Assembly: GCA_008694505.1 (NCBI GenBank)
Contig: VZDJ01000033.1
Span: 5,247,059 to 5,311,058, forward strand
Reading direction: 5' to 3'
Length of the DNA: 64,000 nt
Origin: Cyanoderma ruficeps
Lineage: Eukaryota; Chordata; Aves; Passeriformes; Timaliidae
In this document: one piece after another, positions 55,513 through 64,000 of the stretch
How positions within the stretch are numbered: position 1 is the first letter of the stretch
Layout of the letters: every line of letters begins with the position of its first letter
Notes under the pieces: model-generated
Seen by the model: the letters and a program-made list of their open reading frames with translations, nothing else
Database searches by the model: none
What the model was told of the DNA's origin: nothing
Program-made: the position numbers and the translations under genes

Positions 55513-58500
55513 AGTCATTCCTCTAATTTCAGCCATGCAAAATTGAGGCTTTAGGACTAAATCCATTAAACTCAGGTGCTCCCCTGTGTTCCAGAGGGAG
55601 AGTGGCCCAGCAGTATTGGTTTCTGCTCTCTCTTCAGTCAGGATGCTCCATGTCCTCATGACCACGTTCAGGGACGTGCATCCCCCCAGTATTCATTTTC
55701 CCTCCGCATGTTTTCCAAGCAATCTCCTCTGTTTTCCTTTGCTCCCTGCCCCTGCAGTTCTCCGTTTACTCTGCCTGAATCCACTCTGGCCGAGGCAGGA
55801 GGAGCTATTCCCTTCTGTCAACACTGACGGAGCAGAACTGATTCCACTTGCTCCATTCCCACTCCTGCTTCTCCCAGGATGTCAGTTATTCATTCACAGG
55901 GTAGAGAGACAACTGTATTCCTTCCTCTTCCTACTTATGGAATATTTTGACATTCCCCCATGTCTGCTTTGATTCAGTCCCATCTTTAAATAAATATCTG
56001 CCTTTCTCATGGGAAGAATTCCAGGAGCTCCTACCTGGGATGCATCTTTCCAGCTGAGTTCTCTCTGTCAGGATTTTGAGGAAACAGGGAGAGGTTTGGG
56101 GGGATTTTTTTGGGTTTAGGCAGAGCCACACCAGGGCAGCATTTCAGAGCTTTGCACACCCCATCCTCTGTGTTTGGTTATCTTCTAGCCAAAGGCTTTC
56201 AGTGCTCAGGTCAAAAAAGGAACAGCACAATTTTCCTAAGTGGGGACAGGGAGGAATTCCTGGGTTTAATGGAATGCTCTGCGAGGAACCAATAACTGGA
56301 GGATTTTTCCAGCCACGAACAAAAGCAATTCCCAGACTTGGGGAAAGGGAGTTTTTCTGGCTGTCTCAGCATTGTGGGTTTGGAGTTTAGGAATTTCTGG
56401 ATATTGCTCAGGAGGTGTTTGACTTCTACTGAATAGGAGAGGGCTCTGCTTTTCCTCCAGCCCAGGCTTTGGCATCTCCTGGATACCCAGAGGGATTTCC
56501 AAGGCCTGTTTAAAGTACAGAGAGCAGATGAGTGTCACTCTTAAAATCCATTGTCTCATCCAGGGGGTCCTGTGACAGCCAACCCAGCTGCCAGGTGGGA
56601 ACCTGCTGGTGCCGTCTTCCCTTCCCATATTTCCAGGCCAGGTATCCTGCAGAGAACCAGAGCATCGACAGTGGCCATTTCTGACAGGCTGTGATTTGCT
56701 GCAAAAAAAAGCCAAACACCCCTAAATGCCTCCAAAGGCTGGAGCAGGGACGTGCTGTGGGATGTGGCCCTGTGGCAGCTGGGGCTGTCTGCTGCTGGTG
56801 GTTGCTGGTACAGGGAGAAGTCTAAGGAGGAAGTTAGGAATACCCCAAATTGCAGGCCTCAAGGGACACCCAGCTCCAGGTGGCACCTGCAGGGCGCAGT
56901 GGGATGTTCCCGCCCTCTCGTTTATGCATTTCCCTGCCTTTAGCCACACGGGAAGTGCTGGTGCTGCCCAGGGCCGTGGCAATTCCCACCTCCCCAGGAG
57001 CTCCTCGCACCTTCTTGTCACCTCATCAGCCAAGCCACGGGATTCCTCTCCTCCCTGCAGGCCTGGGGGATGGATTCCCACCTCCCACGGGAAGGCTGGG
57101 TCTGTGCAGATGGACTTTCATCCGGCTTTAGACCTGACTTAGACTGGTCTCAGCAGAGCCACAGGTCTGCACCCCACCTGGGGAGATTCCCAGTGTTTCA
57201 AATCCTTAAGAAAATGAAATTATCAGTGGTTTTGCAGCAGGTTGTGCTCAGCAGCCCTGATGGTGCCGTGTATTTTGGATTGTCTATTAAATACCTGAAT
57301 TTTAGCTAAAAATTCTGCTTTAATTATGGCGAGGCTATCACCCTGCTGTCTTTGAGCTTTCCCTGAAGCATCTGGCTGGGACTGGGTGGAGTTTTCCAGG
57401 CTCTTTCCCACATCCATGGGGAGCACAGAGCAGAAAACAAATTGCTTTATGCATATTGACAAACCACCCTGTTAGAAATTCATCTTGGTACTTCCTAGGT
57501 GTCAGCACTCCTTATATTTAAAATAAAAAAAGACATCCTGTCCCTCATTTGAATGTTGTTTCAGCCCTATTTTCTTGTAAATTTTTATTTAAAGAAGGAT
57601 TGGATGGGTTTGAGGGAACACATCTGTTTTGGGGTATCCAGGCTGCTGAGGAGCAGTTTGTAAGTGCACACGCCCAAAACCAAACCTTAGGGTGGGTTAG
57701 TCCATGGCATTCCCAAGCCATTCCCAGCCCACACAGCTCATGGCTGCTTGCCCAAGCTGCGCAGGAGGACACAGGGGCCAGCTCGTGCCTGTGCTTTTTC
57801 CACCCCTTCCCTTGCTGGAAGGAGCAGATGTCCTGGGCAGAGGAAGGTCTGGACAAGAGGATGGGCCCCTCTGGAGCGTGGAGGGTGTGAGATGCACTCA
57901 GCCCCCTCAGCTCAACCAGCAGCACCTTGCTACAGGCTCCAAAGGGGGCCAAGAACTCCTTTGGGAAGCCCCCAAAAAGGGAGAATAGACCAGAGGATAT
58001 TGGTGCTTAAGAGCTTGGATCCCCAATCCTGTGACAAGAGCGGCGGCTTTCTCAAGAGTCATTTCTCAAGGAGCAGAGAACCTTGTGGGTTCAAGGAATC
58101 TCATGCACGCCCTTCCCACTGTGTCCAATCTGGCTGCCAGCCAACCACTTTATCCCACAATTCTGGATGTCTAGGTGAGCCCTCATGGGCTCTGCTGGCC
58201 GGGATCTCCCCTGGAGATGGGACATTCCTGGTCGCTCCTTGAGGCTGAGAGATGTCTCTATGAATGGCTCCTTTGGAGGAGTCTAATGCCAGTTCTCTCC
58301 ACTCTGCAGCTGACTGCACACCAATGACTCTCCTCTGGAGCTGGGACACCTCTCAAGGTTTGAGATTCCCTGCCTGGACTGGGAAATCCTTCCTTACCCC
58401 AGGCAAAGAGGGCATGGATCCCAGATCCATGGTAAGCTGCTCGTAGCAGGTGACTCAAAACCACAGAATTCTGTGTAGTTAAATCCTGTAGGACCTAAAT

Positions 58501-60013
58501 TGTTGTCCAGGTCTGGAACTAAGGTTGGGCTGAGCCATGTTTTAGCCCCATCAGGAGTTTAGAAAGCGAGAGGTTGTGCTCTGAACCCCATGGCCCAGCA
58601 GCAGGGTCTCTTTACCCTTTTGCATCTTCAGACTCTGTGCAAATCACGTTGGCCCCATTCCGCATCAATTTTCCCTTGTATCCCTGCAGTAAGCAACGGA
58701 GCAACCTTGTCAGTGCACTTTGTTGTATTTTTATAAATTCATCTTAAAAGTCTTTTTGCTAACGATGGTGATTCTTTGAGCAACCCTAAATCCCTCATTC
58801 ATGACAGAGGGAGGGCTGGTCCTTCCCACTCCCACCCAAATAACCCAACCCAGGCCAGCAGGAAGGAGCAGCTTTAATTGGAAACATCCTCAGCTCCGCT
58901 GTGCTCAGCAGCGCCAGGGTTGCTAATTCCGGGGGAGCTCGTGCAGCAAACAGGTTCCTTCTCTTTTTCCCCTTTTTAACTGGAAACTTAGGAGCAACAG
59001 GTCGGTGTTTCTCCTCACATATGCCTCCCATCGTTGCCTTTTGTTGTTTTGGCTGCAGCTTTCCTCGCAGGGCCCCGCGAGCTCACCGAGCAGCAGATGG
59101 CCTCCTCCTTGCTTCATTTCCAGCCCTCAGTTTTTCCCACACTAAACCAGACTTTTTCAGGCACTACTAATCCCCTGTGCCTGTCACTGCTGGAGAAAAG
59201 CATTAATAACTCCAGTTATCCTGGAAATATCTGTTACCCACATTTGTTTTGCGTTTCCCTTTGGGTAATCACGCTCCAGATCTAATTACTGCCGAAATTT
59301 CTTTTGCTCCGATGAGCAGCATTTTGGGTTCCCTCCCCGGCTGGGTGGAAGTTTACCTCTGCCGGTGGGGGGAGATCCGTGTTGATTTACACCAGCCGAG
59401 GAGCTGCTGCTCCACGTCTTCATTCCGTGTGCGGCTTGGGGTGGTGGAGATGGCAGTGATGGATGGCTTCAAAAGCCATGGGAGTTGTGCTCATGCAGAG
59501 CAAGGAAGTCCGGGAAAAGCAGGGACAGACTTTAGTTGGGATGGGTGAATTCAGGATGAGTTGCTGGGAGAGCAAAGAGAAAAGAAAAAGGGTTTTCTTC
59601 CTCCCCTGCAGGTGCAGGGAGCCAGAGCCACCCCTGTGACAGCAGTGGCAGCTCCTGTGACACAGGTTGGGTGACACAGGGCGGGGGTGTCTCCCACCGT
59701 CACACACATCAGTGAGGGTGGCATTTGGGAGCCACCGTGACAAGGACAGAGCCAGAGCTGGCTGGGTTTTCCTCCTCCTCCTCCTCCCGGGCTGACTCAC
59801 ATCAGGGCTGAGCGTTGGGATTGCGCAGGAGAGCAGATGGCAAATCCCTGAGGCCCTGAGGGAAGGGAGCGCCGCCTGCCCGGGGCTCTCCCGCCTTCCT
59901 TCCCGAAGGTTTCCTGTCCTTTTCAGGTTTTATGGATCAGCAATGACACACGTGAGGAGCCAGCTCCACCTGCCACAAACAGGGACCGGTGGCACCATCC
60001 CGTGGGAGCATCC
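55513..60013. other. Unique sequence, no gene recognised
   Basis: 4.5 kb with no CR1. AT-rich stretches occur at 57,190-57,310 and 57,480-57,600. A short (CTC)n lies at about 59,768. Repetitive TGTGACA words occur at about 59,634-59,710. Open frames up to about 165 codons have no recognisable domain. Confidence 0.5.
59768..59788 (+). repeat. (CTC)n tract
   Basis: About seven CTC triplets. A short microsatellite that explains the arginine-rich reverse reading frame over it. Confidence 0.9.
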
Positions 60014-60480
60014 TGGTACCCACAGCATAGTAAAGCTTCTTCCACACTCCCAAGCAGGTATTTCCAAACAGGGAAAGAGTTTCAGTTTACCTTTAGACAT
60101 TTTAGGAAGTTTAACTGGAAAGTTCCGTGTTTTTCTCATTGTAATTGGCTCGGCGCCAGCAGAGGAGCCTGGATTGGGCTCCGAGAGTGAAACTCAAAGC
60201 CTGTTGTTCATCTCTTTGGGCCAAGAACCAAAGAGCCCACCTAAACTATTAAGTACTAAAAAGAAAGAACAAAGAAGTTCCAGGCTCTTCGAGGTTTTGT
60301 GCAAGTAGGAGACTTGTCTCTATACTGTGCTCGAGTTTGCCTTTGTTTTTGTGTTATTTTCTTTCCTTATTGAAAGCTTTTTGATTTTTCAGGACACACT
60401 CGAGCATGCCGTCTCGCTCATTGATTTTTGCCACTTCTCTGCCAAGGGCTGGACCCTCAGAAGTTATGGGAAAACCCACA
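60014..60480 (+). mobile_element. Endogenous retrovirus LTR, forward copy
   Basis: About 465 bases homologous in opposite orientation to 35,841-36,281. TTTCCAAACAGGGAAAG, GTAATTGGCTCGG, GAAACTCAAAGCC, TTGGGCCAAGAACC, TTCCAGGCTCTTCGAGG, TTCCTTATTGAAAGC, TTTTTGATTTTTCAGG and GCCGTCTCGCTCATTG are the shared landmarks. Similarity ends after AAAACCCACA, which sets the 3' end. The 5' end is tentative. No internal retroviral genes adjoin it, so it is a solo LTR or fragment, and no target-site duplication was found. Confidence 0.78.
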
Positions 60481-61819
60481 GCACAGCTTGGGAACAGCCA
60501 GCACTGGGGGAACTGGTCAGACTGGGAGAGTGAGACCGCACAATAAACCTCTGTGTAACACCTCGCTGAATGAAGGGGTGGAAAGGGATCTCCTAGGATG
60601 GAGGTCACTGGGGCTGGGAACGTGGGGATCAAGCAGGGAAGGAGGGAGCAGGGCTGGGAAGGTGGCAGGGCCAGGGTCGCTCTGGCTTTACCCAAAATTC
60701 ACTCACACAGCTGGGACCAGGGTGGGCTCAGGAGCAGACAAGGAGGACTCTTGGGAATGGCCACGGAAAAGCCCATGGCACCAGGATAAACACAGATTAT
60801 GGTTCCTAACAGAGGGGAGTGAGACAAGGAGCACACACCTGAGCAAAAGCACCCAGTTATCCCACGGGGAGCAGGACTGGTGGGACCCTAAAGGGACTCA
60901 GGGACAGGACACCAACCTGGCACTGTGGCAGTAGGTCTGCAACAAGCACTTCCAGCAACCTTCAGTCGATGGATTTGGGATGTTCCCTGGCTGAGCTTCA
61001 GCAGCTGCAGCCATGGAAGAGAATTGATGTCCTGGACAGAGCTCAAACAACCACTTCCACCTACAGAGAGGCAGCAAAAAATTGATATGTTAACCACAAG
61101 AAGAGAGAGGGAAGGATTGGGTTTTGCTTGGTTTGCTCCCCAGCAGTATCCAGGACACGAATGGAGAGAAAGGGGCTGTTAAAAAATGCAAGGAATGGGG
61201 AAACAAAGGAGAGACAAGATGTCTTTTCTTTTTTTCCTTAATTAATCTTGGGAGGTGATGACAGCAGAGGATGAGGAATGGGAAGTAAATGCTCTGCTAA
61301 CAGCCTTTCATAGAGATCCCTGCGTTTGACAAATGAGCTCAAAGCCACAGGCCTGGAACCAGAGCTCTGCCAGCACATCAGGGAGAATCCAGCGGTCAGA
61401 GCCTTGGAGCAAAGGGTTGGGAGGGGAAACCCACTCAGATCCCTGCCTGCTTGGGACTCGCTCAGATATTTGCTTTGCTGGTGCCTTTGCTGTGTGTCTG
61501 AGGGCCACCTCTGCTCCAGCTGCCCCTCCTGTGCCACCACAGGTGTCTTTAATGGGAATTGTAGCAGCCAAGGCCCCTGGATCTGACCAAAACTTCAGTG
61601 CTCCACCACTAGTGCTGGTCCAGGATCTATCTTGCACCTTCCACGTTTTTCTTTGATTGCTCTGGAAAAATGTCTTGATTTTTTCTGTGCTTTTAGAGGC
61701 ACAAATTCCAGTCCACGTCAGAGAGGGATCCCAGGCTACATCAGAGAGGTCTCACGAGGATAAATATAGGAAAGACCGGGAGTATATTAAAGGTGGACAG
61801 CTGCAATTGCAACATTTTG

Positions 61820-62030
61820 TGGGACAAAATAAGAAGGAAGAAATAGAAGAAGCAGACAAACAGAAGAGCAGGAATGAAATCGAACAAAATGGAAGAAAAA
61901 AGAATAGAACAGAACAGAATATAATAAAACAGGATATAAAATAAACAGAATTAGAATAGAATAGAAAAAGAATATAAAAGTAATAGACTAGAAAAATAGA
62001 ATTAGAGTAGAATAAGAATAGTTAAAAGGC
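61820..62030 (+). repeat. A-rich degenerate (AGAAT)n-type repeat
   Basis: AGAATAGAAC, AGAACAGAAT, TTAGAATAGAATAG and AGAATAAGAATAG variants dominate about 200 bases with almost no C or T except TATA words. It looks like a decayed pentanucleotide microsatellite. A lysine/asparagine-rich 95-codon open frame across it is a by-product. Confidence 0.8.
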
Positions 62031-62284
62031 TTTTAAAACACAATAATCCTACATTTGGGAGGGATTTTCTTTTAGTTTGGTCATCCTTGTTTTTCTGGCA
62101 TTTTGATTCCAAGACCTGAACAGAATTTTGGGGTTTTTTGGCTTGGATTCTGATGATTCCTCAGGAAGTTTGGGCTGGGGCTGGCAGCGATCACCTCAGA
62201 GCAGCTGGAGACACAGAGCTGTTACTCCCCTGGGACAATCCCAGCTATAAACTTTATTGCCCTATAAAGAGGAACCTGCAACAT

Positions 62285-62560
62285 CAGAGGCTTTTCAGGG
62301 ATCAATAAAATCAACGTTAACTAAATTGTCAGCAGTCACTCTCCCCTCCTCCAGCCCGCTCTGCTGTTCTGTTCCAATTAGGCTAAATTGGGACTCTGGA
62401 TTTTGGGTGGATGCCAAACTGTCAATCCCATAATCGGTTATGAACAATGTAAGCAACGTCTGTCTAATCTGTAAACGACCAACTCGTCTGAGAGGCTCCT
62501 GTAATGATGCTAAAACAACCATTGGCTTGGGAATTATTTATGTCTGGAAAGAGGTGGGGG
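62285..62560. promoter_or_regulatory. Candidate conserved non-coding patch
   Basis: Repeat-free and AT-balanced, with AACGTTAACTAAATTG, CAATTAGGC and the inverted repeat CATAATCGGTTATG (62429-62442). GAACAATG follows it (SOX-like), then CTGTAATGATGC. Density of such words and absence of repeat decay suggest constraint, which is inference only. Confidence 0.28.
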
Positions 62561-62596
62561 GGGGAAAAATTCCCCTTTGGGAACTGTTGATCGTAA

Positions 62597-62718
62597 AAAT
62601 CCCAGAATGGTTTGGGTTAGAAGAGACCTTAAATGGTGTCTTGTTCACCCCCTGCCATGGCAGGGACACTTTCCACTCTGCCAGGCTGCTCCAAGACCAT
62701 CCAACCCCATTCTGGCAA
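62597..62718 (-). mobile_element. CR1 LINE 3' tail
   Basis: Reverse tail. AAAATCCCAGAATGG, TTTGGGTTAGAAGAGACC, CCCTGCCATGGCAGGGACAC and AGGCTGCTCCAAGACC are in order. It is the last CR1 in the window and the thirteenth reverse copy in a row. Confidence 0.9.
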
Positions 62719-64000
62719 TTTAAGGGGCTTCCAAACCCACTGCAGCCTCTTCCCTCAAGGCTAAATAGGAAGAAAATGTGGAGGGAAAAAGGGGAAAATT
62801 CATGGTGGGATGGGTTTCAGATACTTTTAGGGACACAGCTCGGTGCCCTGTACCCTGTGAATGGGGTGGGGGCAGAGCTGGGGCATCCAGGGCTGCTTGG
62901 CATCGGGTGTGGATGAAGTACCTGGGATAAATCTGTCTATCCTCACGAGGAATGTGTCAGCCACTTCAAAAACCAGAATATTCAAGTGGAGGCAGCCAAA
63001 AAATCCCTGCAAAGAAGGAACTGCCGGACACACATGGATCCAGCACAACCAGGGCAGCACTTACCAGGTGTGAAAAGAGGCTGAAATGCAAACATCTCCC
63101 GAGGAATGAGAGCTCTGCTGGTGAGGGGCAGAGGGAAAAGGGGCAGGAAAAGCAGGAGAATCCCACTGACCCCGAGGTGTCTCCATGGCAAGGCCATGTG
63201 TCTGCAAACTGAGCGGCAAAACGAGTCTGGTGGGAATCCCGGGAGCTGCCTGGCACCAGGGTAGGGCCAGAAGCACAATTCTGGGGGACTTTAGAGGAAA
63301 TTCCACAATGTGATAGTGCTGAGCATCCACAGAGTCAGTGGGAATGGAAGGGTGAGCTTTTGGGAAGAACACCCGATTTTTCCCCCACACACCACATGTG
63401 AAATTCCGGAAGGATTTCCCAGATCCGAAATCCATCATTTCCCCTGGAACACATCTCAAAGGCTCTGCCTGCTCCTAATGCCTCTCTTCATCTCCAGCAG
63501 CACAGGTAAGAATAGCAACGATAAAAAATTAAAAGCTACAATAAACATTATTGATGCCATCCCTAACGAGGCCGAGGGAGAGAAGGGAGAGGAGAGGATG
63601 CTGAGGTGATAAATATGGTGTGTCAGCCATAAATTACAGCCGTCATTAGGCTCCTACAGTGGGGCCTGACAAATTGTTTGGGGAAGTACAAGCTGAGCTG
63701 CACCTTCCAGTCTCAGCTATTCCAAGGCTGCACCTTAAAAAAAATAAAAAAATAAAAAAATCAATCCAATCGATTCTGTATCAATCTGAGATACAGCTGG
63801 AATTGTGCTGGCATTGCTCCTGACCTGCTGGACTCCTCGGGAAGGATGAGGGCTGTTTGCAGTGGCACTGGGTTGGGTTTGATGGAGGAAGGAAAGGGAA
63901 AGGCTGCAGGGTGTGCTGCACGTCCTCATCTGGGTTTGCAGGCTGCCATCACCCTGCTCACTTCTCCCACTTCCAGGATTTTTGCGCCTTTTTTTTTTTT
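62719..64000. other. Unique sequence to the window edge
   Basis: AT-rich patch at 63,505-63,690 (GATAAAAAATTAAAAGC, AAACATTATTGATGCC, CCATAAATTACAGCC) resembles conserved non-coding DNA. An A-rich run AAAAAAATAAAAAAATAAAA lies at about 63,738. The window ends inside a poly-T run (63,989-64,000). Confidence 0.45.

Larger units (their letters stand above)
60481..62596. other. Unique sequence with an A-rich tract and a conserved-element-like patch
   Basis: Contains the A-rich degenerate repeat at 61,820-62,030 and the motif-rich patch at 62,285-62,560. No gene recognised. Confidence 0.5.

Noticed and set aside
58755..58800. GATGGTGATTC...TGAG pattern reminiscent of a C/D snoRNA
   Set aside because: There is no proper C box (RUGAUGA) with D box (CUGA) and terminal stem.
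61657..61944. 95-codon Lys/Asn/Glu-rich frame
   Set aside because: Its second half is the A-rich degenerate repeat. The coiled-coil-like composition is an artefact.
1..64000. tRNA, rRNA and CRISPR-like features
   Set aside because: No cloverleaf with A and B boxes, no rRNA sequence and no regularly spaced identical repeats were seen. The tandem repeats found have only two or three units.
1..64000. Bacterial-type features (operons, ribosome binding sites, rho-independent terminators)
   Set aside because: CR1 and avian LTR content shows vertebrate nuclear DNA, so these signals do not apply.

Overview
This window looks like non-coding nuclear DNA from a bird, most likely a passerine (inference). 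The main evidence is about 31 fragments of CR1 LINE retrotransposons, nearly all of them short 3' ends with the terminal ATTCTRTG-type repeat, plus three long terminal repeats (LTRs) of endogenous retroviruses. The rest is moderately GC-rich, apparently single-copy sequence with microsatellites, small tandem duplications and three runs of N. I found no protein-coding exon, tRNA, rRNA or other RNA gene that I could support. The many open reading frames on both strands behave like chance frames in GC-rich DNA, or like frames crossing CR1 tails and simple repeats.

Layout. 0-11 kb: mostly unique DNA with six CR1 fragments (one forward, five reverse), a 6-N gap beside a poly-C run, a perfect RFX/X-box palindrome at 1.65 kb, a decayed 98-bp tandem duplication at 5.0 kb and a possible ancient SINE remnant at 7.85 kb. 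11-31 kb: twelve CR1 fragments, eleven of them forward, a (TCC)n tract, a 305-codon open frame of doubtful meaning, a 38-N gap against an (AAGG)n microsatellite, and a GC-rich, G-quadruplex-prone stretch near 22 kb. 27.2-29.4 kb: an inverted CR1 pair, then 1.7 kb of AT-richer DNA that looks like a candidate conserved non-coding block. 33-64 kb: all thirteen CR1 fragments are reverse. This part also holds two LTRs at 35-36 kb (two families, both reverse), a forward copy of one of them at 60 kb, a cluster of four CR1s at 48-50 kb, and several AT-rich stretches with homeodomain, SOX or forkhead-like words.

How it fits together. There is no operon or gene set here. The window is best read as an intergenic or intronic segment that has collected retrotransposon fragments of several ages. 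The most notable large-scale pattern is the sharp switch in CR1 orientation between about 31 and 33 kb. The most testable small elements are the X-box palindrome, the two copies of one LTR family in opposite orientation, the LTR with intact promoter-like boxes, and the candidate enhancer blocks. All alignments were made by eye, so repeat ends are good to roughly 5-30 bases and family names are provisional.
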